DNA of 64,000 nt from the NCBI GenBank assembly GCA_964644695.1, contig CAZXWN010000001.1:728629-792628 (forward strand), written 5' to 3'. The position numbers were made by a program, and so were the translations under genes. Positions 28,274 to 35,423 of this stretch are shown here, one piece after another (the first letter of the stretch is position 1; each line of letters begins with the position of its first letter). Below the pieces are notes generated by a model, which worked only from the letters and a program-made list of their open reading frames with translations, had not been told where the DNA came from and made no database searches. This stretch comes from CAZXWN01 sp964644695 [NCBI: uncultured bacterium] (GTDB lineage: Bacteria; UBP4; UBA4092).

Positions 28274-28984
28274 ATGTCTACATTCAACATTGATATCTGG
28301 TTAGAGACACTGTTGGAAAAAATCAAAAACACTTATGGTAAACGACTTCTTTTTGCCGGGCATATTGGAAGCTGGGCCCGAGGTGAAGCAGGTCCTGCGA
28401 GTGATATTGATGTCAATGTCATTCTGTCTTCAATAGAACCCAATGATATTACTAAGTACCGCGAAATCATCAAGAGTATGCCTTACGCTGAAAAGGCTTG
28501 TGGATTTATTGCTGACAAAACAGAAATGGATGCCTGGCCAAAACAAGACTTATTTCATTTTATTCAAGGGTGCCATGTTTTATTTGGAAATATGGATGCT
28601 GTTGTGAATTTCCCACAACCTCAATATATATTGGATTACATCAAAAATTCCACAGCAGCTCTATTGCATGGAGCTCGGCATCGACTGATCTATTCGCCGG
28701 ATTTAAGCCAGGAAATACCCTTGATAAAAGATGCTTACAAAAGTATTTTCTTTATTCTGCAGTCATGGTTATTTGTACAAAAAGGCCATTTCTACCAAAA
28801 GAAGAGTGAACTGATAGAAAACTTATCAGATGCATTAGATAAAGAAGTTTTTAATGTAAATTATAATTGGTCAAAAATGGAAGATGAAATTGCAAAGAAT
28901 CCTGAGAAATATCTTGTGTTACTGGCTGATTGGAGTAAGCAAATGCTTTTGCTTGCTAACCAGGCAGAAAAAGATATTATTTAA
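28274..28984 (+). CDS. Nucleotidyltransferase-domain protein with helical C-terminus
   Basis: 236 residues. The N-terminal ~95 residues are a minimal DNA-polymerase-beta-type nucleotidyltransferase domain with the GS motif and the metal-binding DxD in GSWARGEAGPASDIDVNVI. The C-terminal half is helical (AALLHGARHRLIYSP ... KDAYKSIFFILQSWLFVQKG), as in HEPN-like or kanamycin-nucleotidyltransferase C-terminal domains, but no clear HEPN RX4-6H motif is seen. It resembles fused MNT-HEPN-type proteins or antibiotic/protein nucleotidyltransferases; the target is unknown. AGGAAGAAAGG precedes the start. It has no partner gene of toxin type beside it. Confidence 0.72.
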   Translation: MSTFNIDIWLETLLEKIKNTYGKRLLFAGHIGSWARGEAGPASDIDVNVILSSIEPNDITKYREIIKSMPYAEKACGFIADKTEMDAWPKQDLFHFIQGCHVLFGNMDAVVNFPQPQYILDYIKNSTAALLHGARHRLIYSPDLSQEIPLIKDAYKSIFFILQSWLFVQKGHFYQKKSELIENLSDALDKEVFNVNYNWSKMEDEIAKNPEKYLVLLADWSKQMLLLANQAEKDII

Positions 28985-29014
28985 CATATATCCAACCTGT
29001 TCGATAATATTGAT

Positions 29015-29581
29015 ATGAAAGACTATAAGCATCCGATAAGAATCATTATTGAAAAAATGATTCTAGCCATATTTGGCTTGTTGATTCTGGAAACTTTTTT
29101 TATACAACCTTTCAGAATCCCATCAGGGTCTATGATGCCCAGCCTTCAAATCGGAGACCTCATCTTAGTCAATCGGTTCCACTATTGGATACACCCACCC
29201 AAAAGAGAAGATGTGGTGGTATTTCAGTCCAGGGAAAATCCCCGCAATATCTTTGTCAAAAGAATAATTGGTGAGGGTGGCGAAACCATCCAAATCAAAG
29301 ATTATCGGATATATATCAATGGAATACCACTCATTGAGTCTTACATCAAAGGTCCCACCTACGATACAGGCGCATTGCGATACCCCAAAATCATTCCCTA
29401 TAATCAGTATGTAGTCTTGGGAGATAACCGAAATGACAGTTATGACAGTCGATATTTCGGCCCCGTACAATATGATTCGATAAAAGGAAAAGCGTTTTTA
29501 ATATTTTGGTATGAACGAAACAGGAGAGGACAACTCATTTGGTGGCCATGGTGGCACTGGAACCGAACCATTGTCCTCTAG
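29015..29581 (+). CDS. lepB: Signal peptidase I (first copy)
   Basis: 188-residue membrane serine protease that removes signal peptides from secreted proteins. One N-terminal membrane helix (MILAIFGLLILETFFIQPF) is followed by box B IPSGSMMPSL with nucleophile Ser39. Box D has the general base Lys82 in FVKRIIGEGGE. Box E is GDNRNDSYDSRYFG. The short form with a single membrane helix resembles Gram-positive and organelle-type enzymes more than E. coli LepB. A second, different lepB starts 57 bp downstream. Confidence 0.94.
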   Translation: MKDYKHPIRIIIEKMILAIFGLLILETFFIQPFRIPSGSMMPSLQIGDLILVNRFHYWIHPPKREDVVVFQSRENPRNIFVKRIIGEGGETIQIKDYRIYINGIPLIESYIKGPTYDTGALRYPKIIPYNQYVVLGDNRNDSYDSRYFGPVQYDSIKGKAFLIFWYERNRRGQLIWWPWWHWNRTIVL

Positions 29582-29597
29582 GTCATTGTGTTAGAAT
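29571..29597 (+). promoter_or_regulatory. Putative promoter for the second signal peptidase gene
   Basis: An extended -10 TG-T-TAGAAT (29589-29597) is preceded by TTGTCC at 29571-29576 with a 15-bp spacer. It overlaps the end of the first lepB and lies about 42 bp before the second. The spacer is short, so the extended -10 is the main evidence. Confidence 0.4.
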
Positions 29598-29638
29598 TTT
29601 ACTTGAATCAAAAATTCCAATAAAAAAACGGGTAACTC

Positions 29639-30286
29639 ATGGTCTCATTTAAGAAACACTGGTTGCGAGAATGGATAGAAGGAATTGCTGTTGCGGGAAT
29701 GGTTGCCTTAATGGCTCATACTTTCCTGGCAAAACCTTTCGCCATCCCCTCCGAATCGATGTGTGACACTCTGCAAAAAGGCGATATGATTTTTGTAAAT
29801 CGTTTTATCTATTGGGATAAGATACCCGACCGGGGCGATATTGTGGTGTTCAAATTCCCCGGCTCCAGTTCATTAGTACCTTATGAATCTGTCAGTAACA
29901 ATATCTCTTTAACGCAATGGCAAAGAGGTCCTTACACTGATTACATCAAACGCTGCATTGGTTTACCGGGTGATGTGATTGATTTCCGGGACGGCCAAAT
30001 CTATGTAAATAATGTCCCTCTCCAGGAACCCTACCTGCGTGAGGCCATGAATCCAATCCCCTTCATTGAACAATTACCCTACAAAGTTCCCGAGGGATAT
30101 ATCTTTGTCATGGGAGATAATCGAAATAACTCCTGGGACAGCCGGTTCTGGGGACCTGTTAATGTCAAATTCCTCAAAGGAAAAGCCTTCCTGATGCATT
30201 GGTATTCTCGGGATCGTGAAGGTTATCGGGTTCCATTTGAAATATGGAAACCCTGGACTCTTTGGAGAGTCCGTCTCATCAAATAA
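29639..30286 (+). CDS. lepB: Signal peptidase I (second copy)
   Basis: 215 residues with one N-terminal membrane helix (GIAVAGMVALMAHTFLAKPF). Box B is IPSESMCDTL with nucleophile Ser40. The catalytic Lys105 lies in DYIKRCIGLPGD, and box E is GDNRNNSWDSRFWG. Compared with its neighbour it has a ~20-residue insert between boxes B and D (FPGSSSLVPYESVSNNISLT) and a different specificity region. It is likely a paralogue with its own set of substrates. hemW starts 9 bases downstream. Confidence 0.94.
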   Translation: MVSFKKHWLREWIEGIAVAGMVALMAHTFLAKPFAIPSESMCDTLQKGDMIFVNRFIYWDKIPDRGDIVVFKFPGSSSLVPYESVSNNISLTQWQRGPYTDYIKRCIGLPGDVIDFRDGQIYVNNVPLQEPYLREAMNPIPFIEQLPYKVPEGYIFVMGDNRNNSWDSRFWGPVNVKFLKGKAFLMHWYSRDREGYRVPFEIWKPWTLWRVRLIK

Positions 30287-30295
30287 AGGCCATTT

Positions 30296-31465
30296 ATGCC
30301 TCTTGGCATTTACATACACATACCCTTTTGTATAAGTAAATGTGCCTATTGTGATTTTGTTTCATATGCTGGGAGAGACAACCAGCAAGCTGCTTATTTT
30401 AATGCCATAATCAAGGAAATTCGTCTAAAAGCAGCCACTCTGGATTTTGGAATAAATAGAAAGGTCAGATCTATTTTCTTTGGTGGAGGAACGCCCTCCT
30501 ATGTTCCGACAGAGTATATCACTCAAATCCTGAGTGAACTTGCCTATTATTTTGTATTAACGCCTGACTGTGAAATCACCTTGGAAGGCAATCCTGAATC
30601 ACTAGACTCTATACCCAGAATTGAAACCTATCGTCAATCGGGTATCAATCGGATAAGCATTGGAACTCAATCGTTTGATGATCATATTCTGGCCATCATG
30701 CACAGACCTCACAAATCAGATATGATTGCCCATACTGTACAAAATGTCAGGGCTGCAGGTATTGATAATTTTAATCTTGATTTAATTTTTGGATACCCCG
30801 AACAAACTCAAATTCAATGGAAAGACTCCCTCCAAAAAGCCCTTGCTCTGAAACCTTCTCATTTAAGTCTTTATGGGTTAACGGTAGAACCAAATACCTT
30901 ATTAGATATACAGATTCGCTCTAAACAATTACCCGAACCTGATGATGATACTTCCGTCAGTATGTACCTGGAGGCGGAAGAGGAGTTATCACACCAGGGT
31001 TATCATCACTATGAAATCTCAAACTGGTCTCTTCCGAACCTGGAATGCCAACATAACTTGAATTATTGGAAATTTGGGAATTACCTTGGGTTTGGTTTGA
31101 ATGCCCATTCTTATCTGGCAGGAAAACGATCCTGGAATACGGATAACCTCAATGATTATATTCATTTATTGAATTCCAAGAAATTGCCAGAATCGGATTC
31201 AGAGGTTTTGACCGGCCGTCATCAAATGGCAGAATACTGTATGGTAACGCTGAGACTCCGTGAGGGAATCCATCGGCAAACCTTTATCATGCGTTTTGGA
31301 GCCGATGTGGTGGATGCCTTTGGTCAGGTTCTGCATCAATATGAATCGACCGGGATGATAGAAATTTCTCCGGACTATGTCCGATTAACAATTCAGGGGA
31401 TTCTGTTCTCAGACAGTATATTTTCCGATTTACTAAGTGACACCGACTTTAGTGAGAACGAATAA
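30296..31465 (+). CDS. hemW: HemW-type radical SAM protein (heme chaperone/coproporphyrinogen dehydrogenase-like)
   Basis: 389-residue radical SAM protein. The [4Fe-4S] motif is Cys12-x3-Cys16-x2-Cys19 in IPFCISKCAYCDF. It has FFGGGTPSYV, EGNPES and the HemN C-terminal domain (YLGFGLNAHSYL). The absence of the extra N-terminal segment and fourth Cys of true HemN (CxxxCxxCxC) points to HemW, a heme-binding protein, rather than an oxygen-independent coproporphyrinogen oxidase. Its last codons and TAA stop lie inside one copy of the dispersed palindrome. Confidence 0.9.
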   Translation: MPLGIYIHIPFCISKCAYCDFVSYAGRDNQQAAYFNAIIKEIRLKAATLDFGINRKVRSIFFGGGTPSYVPTEYITQILSELAYYFVLTPDCEITLEGNPESLDSIPRIETYRQSGINRISIGTQSFDDHILAIMHRPHKSDMIAHTVQNVRAAGIDNFNLDLIFGYPEQTQIQWKDSLQKALALKPSHLSLYGLTVEPNTLLDIQIRSKQLPEPDDDTSVSMYLEAEEELSHQGYHHYEISNWSLPNLECQHNLNYWKFGNYLGFGLNAHSYLAGKRSWNTDNLNDYIHLLNSKKLPESDSEVLTGRHQMAEYCMVTLRLREGIHRQTFIMRFGADVVDAFGQVLHQYESTGMIEISPDYVRLTIQGILFSDSIFSDLLSDTDFSENE

Positions 31466-31503
31466 TCCACGGAGCTGCTCAGAGCAACTCCGTGGATTAT
31501 TCG
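31459..31503. repeat. Dispersed 45-bp palindromic element, copy 2 (overlaps hemW stop)
   Basis: Left arm CGAATAATCCACGGAGCTG; right arm ends CTCCGTGGATTATTCG; single-base centre A. The outer arms pair AATAATCC with GGATTATT. The hemW stop codon (31463-31465) lies in the left arm. The element sits between convergent genes and is followed by TTTT, so it could also act as a terminator. Confidence 0.88.
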
Positions 31504-31512
31504 TTTTAAAAA

Positions 31513-32811
31513 TTATTTTCCTTTAACTTTTTGTTTATAGGTCTTTACTCGACCGTTTAATCTCGAAAGTGATTCAACGGCAGATTGATCCCCCCGACTA
31601 TATTCCAACATCAACCGACCTTCTTCTTTGCAAAGCCTTTTCTGCGTGGGTAATATTTCTCGTAAAAGAAACGCCGCATATTTCACCATCCGGAACGGAC
31701 CCCATACTCTGGAATGTTCACCCTCGACATGTTCCACCGCCACAGAATATCTGTCTTTGATACTGCCAATCAAATCCTTTTTTTCCAGTGAAGGAGAAAA
31801 CACTAAAGTGTAATACCAATCGAAAAGTTCACCCTTTGTTACCCCGTGAGAATCAGAAGCTCCAACGATAGGTATCACTCGCCCTTTGGAATATTCTTCA
31901 TAATACCGGGCAACTTGAAGGTTATTGGATTCGATTTCCCACTTATGAAAACCACCGATCAGTTCCAGGGCATCAAAAGGCTGTGTCTCAAACAGATAAT
32001 TCAACATCGGAGTGGTTGGGGAATAACGATACATATTGGGCCAATACGGATGCGGTAATATTGCCAGCCCCTCACCCTTTCTTATCTGGTCATACACCCA
32101 CGTCATGATGGCAAGCTCATGCCGATCAACACCCGGAGGTGTGGGTCCTAATTCCTTTTCATAAGCTGCAACTTCTGATTCGTATACCGCAGTATCTTTC
32201 ATCCGCTCATTGACACTGAAGTTACCGCCAAAATTTACAGTATGAATCAATACATTTTCCGGGTGGACCTCTTCGCCAGGAAAGATAACCAGGTCATGGG
32301 GTAAATCCTTGTAGGTATCAATGGCTTCCAGGGATGGTTTATACCGGTGATGGTCAGTAATGGCGATAAAATCAAATCCAGCTTCACGATATTTGGCCGC
32401 CACAAATGCGGGAGATTCTCTTCCATCCGAGTGGAAAGTATGAACATGAGTATCCCCTTTATAAAAGGACCGCTCATAAAGGTCGGGTAAGAGAGAGTAA
32501 ATCCGAATTTCACCTATCAAAATCTTTTGTGTTTCCTGTACTTCTTCAATTCTGATTCGATGTTCCTGTTCCCCTTCAAAGAAGAGTTTAAATTTCATAA
32601 CTCCATCTTCAATCGCAAAAGGTACCGACTGTTTGTCCCATGTCCATCCAGATTTGATGTTTATTACTTCCATGGGAAAATACGAAACAGTATATTTCAC
32701 ACCCGATTTGAATTTGGTATGTCCATCAAGAGGACGAATGTTGATTTCTGTTTCTGTATCGGCGAGAACTAATTGGTGAGATACTTCAAAATAGTCATTA
32801 TAAGGTTTCAT
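31513..32811 (-). CDS. PHP-domain metal-dependent phosphoesterase (CehA/McbA-like)
   Basis: 432-residue protein. Residues ~1-110 form a beta-rich N-terminal region. The PHP domain has the metal ligands THVHTFHSDG (HxH), AITDHHRY, GEEVHP and a late GASDSHG. This architecture is that of CehA/McbA-family metallohydrolases, which cleave phosphoesters or related bonds. No signal peptide is seen, so it is cytoplasmic. I start at ATG 32811, preceded by GGATGGA; ATG 32823 would add four residues. It is monocistronic and convergent with hemW. The substrate is unknown. Confidence 0.86.
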   Translation of the reverse strand: MKPYNDYFEVSHQLVLADTETEINIRPLDGHTKFKSGVKYTVSYFPMEVINIKSGWTWDKQSVPFAIEDGVMKFKLFFEGEQEHRIRIEEVQETQKILIGEIRIYSLLPDLYERSFYKGDTHVHTFHSDGRESPAFVAAKYREAGFDFIAITDHHRYKPSLEAIDTYKDLPHDLVIFPGEEVHPENVLIHTVNFGGNFSVNERMKDTAVYESEVAAYEKELGPTPPGVDRHELAIMTWVYDQIRKGEGLAILPHPYWPNMYRYSPTTPMLNYLFETQPFDALELIGGFHKWEIESNNLQVARYYEEYSKGRVIPIVGASDSHGVTKGELFDWYYTLVFSPSLEKKDLIGSIKDRYSVAVEHVEGEHSRVWGPFRMVKYAAFLLREILPTQKRLCKEEGRLMLEYSRGDQSAVESLSRLNGRVKTYKQKVKGK

Positions 32812-32846
32812 AATTCCATCCATTTCTTGTCATAATTTATCCTAAT

Positions 32847-32852
32847 ATTATA
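32847..32852 (-). promoter_or_regulatory. Putative -10 box for the PHP phosphoesterase gene
   Basis: On the minus strand the sequence is a perfect TATAAT, 35 bp upstream of the start codon, in AT-rich DNA. The -35 region is weak. Confidence 0.42.
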
Positions 32853-32896
32853 TGACTCTATTTGGATAATAGTTGAGAATGATTCCTTCAGAGCTA

Positions 32897-32926
32897 TTGA
32901 CAGCTCCACCACAGGTTAAGTAATCT
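32897..32926 (+). promoter_or_regulatory. Putative promoter for the NAD(P)HX repair gene
   Basis: A perfect TTGACA at 32897-32902 is followed after 18 bp by TAATCT (32921-32926). It is about 20 bp before the start, so the leader would be short. The -10 is poor. Confidence 0.35.
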
Positions 32927-32944
32927 CAAGTAAGAGGTGTAATT

Positions 32945-34507
32945 ATGAAAGTCGTATCTGCCAAACAAATGCAGGAACTGGACCAATGTACCATCCATAA
33001 TCACAACATTCCTGCCTTACAACTCATGGAAAATGCCGGTCAGGAAATTAGTAGAATCATAAGGGACTATTATCCTGACCTAAAAAAAGTCGTCATTTTC
33101 TGTGGAAAAGGAAACAATGGTGGAGACGGACTGGTATGTGCCAGGATACTCAGCCAGCACGAGATTGAAACAATCGTTTATCTTTGTGCAAAAACCTCGG
33201 AATTAAAGGGAGAATGTCGAATCAACTATGAGGTTTGTCAGTCCCTCGAATCAAAACCTGTCATCCATGAAATCACAGAGGAATCACAGTTAAAAGATGT
33301 TCAGACGGAATTGGCAAATGCAGATTTGGTGGTGGATGCCTTATTGGGAACGGGGACAAAAGGACCTCTCCAGGGATTGCTTTCCAAGGTCATTCATATC
33401 ATCAATGAAGCCGACATACAAACTGTTGCTATTGATATTCCCACGGGAATGAATCCTGATACAGGTGAGATTGTTGACGATTGTATTCAACCCGCCATCA
33501 CGGTCACCCTCGGTTTACCTAAGATTGGATTAGTAACTTATCCAGGAGCTCAATATACAGGAAAAGTGATCACGGCTGATATCGGTATCCCTTCCAATGC
33601 AATTGATTCATTAAAAATTAATCTGAACTATTTGACTGTTGAAGAATGTTCTCTTTTGTTGCCTGAACGGGAACCGGAATCACACAAGGGGACTTATGGA
33701 CATGTACTGATACTGGCAGGCTCACCGGGCTTTCTCGGTGCCGCATGTCTGGCAACTGAAAGCGCTTTGCGATCCGGTGCAGGATTGGTTACATTGGGAG
33801 TTCCTGCCAGTTTACAAACTCCAGCCTCCATTAAATTAACGGAAGCGATGACATTAGGCCTTCCAGAAACCGCAAAACACACGCTGGACCTGAACGCTGA
33901 ACCAATTATTGATAATTTCCTCCAAAGAGCGAATGTATTGGCGATGGGACCGGGTATTTCCACACAGGAAAACACTCTTTCTCTGGTACGACGCCTGGTT
34001 CAAAACAGCTCGATTCAAGTTATTTTAGATGCAGATGCACTGGTTGCGTATCATAACAATCTATCTGGATTCAAAGCAGCTCAAAAACCCGTCATCATTA
34101 CTCCACATCCCGGAGAAATGGCCCGCTTATGCAATTGCTCAATCCAGGATGTTCAAAACAACAGAATTTCACTGTCGCGAAGATTCGCCAAGGATTTTGG
34201 TGTTTACCTGGTTTTAAAGGGCGCTGCAACCCTGATTGCGGAGCCATCAGGTCAAGTTTATATCAATTCAACGGGGAATCCTGGAATGGCCACAGGAGGC
34301 GCGGGGGATGTTTTAACCGGCATCATTGCAAGTTTATCCGCTCAAGGACTCACTCCACTGGAGGCCTGTTTGTTAGGCAGTTATCTTCATGGATTGTCAG
34401 GAGATTTTGCCGCAGGAGTACTTACTCAATATTGCCTCACAGCCAGAGACATAATTCAGTATTTACCTAAGGCGTTTAGTCACCTTTTGTCAGTCTCAAA
34501 CACCTAA
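32945..34507 (+). CDS. nnrD: Bifunctional NAD(P)H-hydrate epimerase / ADP-dependent dehydratase
   Basis: 520 residues, two fused enzymes that repair hydrated NAD(P)H. The N-terminal YjeF_N epimerase (~1-215) has VVSAKQMQELDQCTI, FCGKGNNGGDGLV and DALLGTGTKGPL. The C-terminal ribokinase-like dehydratase (~225-510) has KGTYGHVLILAGSPGFLGAA, MGPGIS, ILDADAL, ITPHPGEMARL, VLKGAATLIA and GNPGMATGGAGDVLTG. The fusion is the usual bacterial form (E. coli Nnr/YjeF). AGAGGTG precedes the start. Confidence 0.96.
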   Translation: MKVVSAKQMQELDQCTIHNHNIPALQLMENAGQEISRIIRDYYPDLKKVVIFCGKGNNGGDGLVCARILSQHEIETIVYLCAKTSELKGECRINYEVCQSLESKPVIHEITEESQLKDVQTELANADLVVDALLGTGTKGPLQGLLSKVIHIINEADIQTVAIDIPTGMNPDTGEIVDDCIQPAITVTLGLPKIGLVTYPGAQYTGKVITADIGIPSNAIDSLKINLNYLTVEECSLLLPEREPESHKGTYGHVLILAGSPGFLGAACLATESALRSGAGLVTLGVPASLQTPASIKLTEAMTLGLPETAKHTLDLNAEPIIDNFLQRANVLAMGPGISTQENTLSLVRRLVQNSSIQVILDADALVAYHNNLSGFKAAQKPVIITPHPGEMARLCNCSIQDVQNNRISLSRRFAKDFGVYLVLKGAATLIAEPSGQVYINSTGNPGMATGGAGDVLTGIIASLSAQGLTPLEACLLGSYLHGLSGDFAAGVLTQYCLTARDIIQYLPKAFSHLLSVSNT

Positions 34508-34510
34508 TAT

Positions 34511-34523
34511 TGTCATTCTGACA
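34511..34523. promoter_or_regulatory. TGTCA-N3-TGACA palindrome, site 1
   Basis: TGTCATTCTGACA is a 13-bp inverted repeat, about 275 bp upstream of the predicted sigma-54 start. It could be an activator-binding site or one end of a small repeat. Confidence 0.4.
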
Positions 34524-34603
34524 AACCGATATCCTCACAAGTCAGCATTTAACCTGACTCGCTTCGTTTATGCTTCACTCTGGCAAACAGAGTTTTGCAA
34601 GAA

Positions 34604-34616
34604 TGTCATAATGACA
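34604..34616. promoter_or_regulatory. TGTCA-N3-TGACA palindrome, site 2
   Basis: TGTCATAATGACA repeats the arms of site 1 with a different centre, about 175 bp upstream of the predicted sigma-54 start. That is a usual distance for an enhancer bound by an NtrC-type activator. Confidence 0.45.
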
Positions 34617-34758
34617 CACCCCTGTTAATTTGGATTGGCATGACATTGGATTCAGTGCCAGTTTCGACCTTCAAGTTATTTCTTACTAATTCAACTAATT
34701 ATAATAATATCAATGATATAAAACATATTCTCACCTGGAATATATTCGTCTAAATACT

Positions 34759-34777
34759 TTGGCACAAATAATGCATT
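34759..34777 (+). promoter_or_regulatory. Sigma-54 (-24/-12) promoter for hsp20
   Basis: TTGGCACAAATAATGCATT contains the invariant GG (34761-34762) and GC (34773-34774) exactly ten bases apart, in the context TGGCAC-N5-TGCA. Transcription would start near 34786, about 65 bp before the hsp20 start codon. No competing sigma-70 promoter was seen in the same place. An NtrC-type activator is encoded at 20.6 kb. Confidence 0.7.
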
Positions 34778-34800
34778 ATTAATAAATGAAAAAATAAAAA

Positions 34801-34820
34801 GTACTCTGAGCTCAGGAGTA
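34801..34820. promoter_or_regulatory. Near-palindrome in the hsp20 leader
   Basis: GTACTCTGAGCTCAGGAGTA is symmetric around TGAGCTCA with one extra base in the right arm. It lies just after the predicted start site, so it could be an operator or an RNA hairpin. It is not a CIRCE element. Confidence 0.45.
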
Positions 34821-34851
34821 AAACAACATAAACCAACAGGAGGTCAAAACC

Positions 34852-35295
34852 ATGGCGATAATTAAATTCAATCCTTATCGGGAGTTTAATATGTTACAGG
34901 ATGAAATGAACCGGCTGTTTAATTCTTTTGCTCGCGGTTCCGACCTGCAAACATTGGCTGAAGGAACTTGGGCTCCCGTCGTAGATATCTACGAAAACAA
35001 AGATGAAATCATGATTGATGCCGAAATACCCGGTGTCAGTCAGGAAGACATCCAAGTCTCCATTACCAACAACATCCTGACCATTAAGGGTGAGAAAAAA
35101 CAACACAAGGAAGTCAAAGAAGAAAACTTCCATCGTGTTGAAAGATCGTATGGCATGTTCAGCCGATCCTTCTCCTTACCTGCATCAGTTAAATCTGACA
35201 TGGTTAAAGCAACATTCAAGGATGGGGTCTTGCGAATCAGTATCCAGAAGCAGGATGAAGTTCAAACTAACAACATCCCTATTGAAGTTAAGTAA
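34852..35295 (+). CDS. hsp20: Small heat-shock protein (Hsp20, alpha-crystallin domain)
   Basis: 147 residues. The N-terminal arm contains REFNMLQDEMNRLFNSF. The alpha-crystallin domain (~45-135) has APVVDIYENKDEIMIDAEIPGV, the beta-sandwich signature ILTIKGEKK, and a GVLRISI strand. The C-terminus carries the IPI-type I-x-I anchor (NNIPIEVK). It is an ATP-independent holdase that passes clients to DnaK, encoded next. An AGGAGG ribosome site is present. The upstream sigma-54-type promoter is unusual for a heat-shock gene. Confidence 0.96.
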   Translation: MAIIKFNPYREFNMLQDEMNRLFNSFARGSDLQTLAEGTWAPVVDIYENKDEIMIDAEIPGVSQEDIQVSITNNILTIKGEKKQHKEVKEENFHRVERSYGMFSRSFSLPASVKSDMVKATFKDGVLRISIQKQDEVQTNNIPIEVK

Positions 35296-35308
35296 CAAAA
35301 AGAAATGA

Positions 35309-35327
35309 CCGAAAGATCGGCTTTCGG
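35309..35327 (+). ncRNA. Leader hairpin 1 between hsp20 and dnaK
   Basis: CCGAAAG-ATCGG-CTTTCGG: a perfect 7-bp stem with a 5-nt loop, 14 bp after the hsp20 stop. There is no T-run, so it is not a standard terminator. Confidence 0.5.
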
Positions 35328-35331
35328 TGAG

Positions 35332-35358
35332 TCCGGACTAGTGAAAAGCTAGTCCGGA
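35332..35358 (+). ncRNA. Leader hairpin 2 between hsp20 and dnaK
   Basis: TCCGGACTAG pairs perfectly with CTAGTCCGGA around a 7-nt loop, with no T-run after it. With hairpin 1 it may stabilise or process the polycistronic message, or form part of the dnaK 5' leader. Confidence 0.55.
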
Positions 35359-35423
35359 GATATTGGGAGCCGATCCCGATACAGTAAAAGTGAAAACAGA
35401 CCTTTGAAAAGGAGATATATACA

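Larger units (their letters stand above)
34508..34851. other. 344-bp regulatory gap upstream of hsp20
   Basis: No gene is visible. In order it holds two 13-bp palindromes of the form TGTCA-N3-TGACA, a 25-bp dyad TGGCA-N15-TGCCA, a sigma-54 promoter, a 20-bp near-palindrome and the hsp20 ribosome site. The segment between the two TGTCA palindromes is somewhat GC-richer and contains ACTCGCTTCGTTT, reminiscent of small dispersed repeats in other genomes. The rest is very AT-rich. Confidence 0.75.

Noticed and set aside
34801-34820. CIRCE element at hsp20
   Set aside because: The arms do not match TTAGCACTC-N9-GAGTGCTAA; only a TACTC/GAGTA pairing is present.
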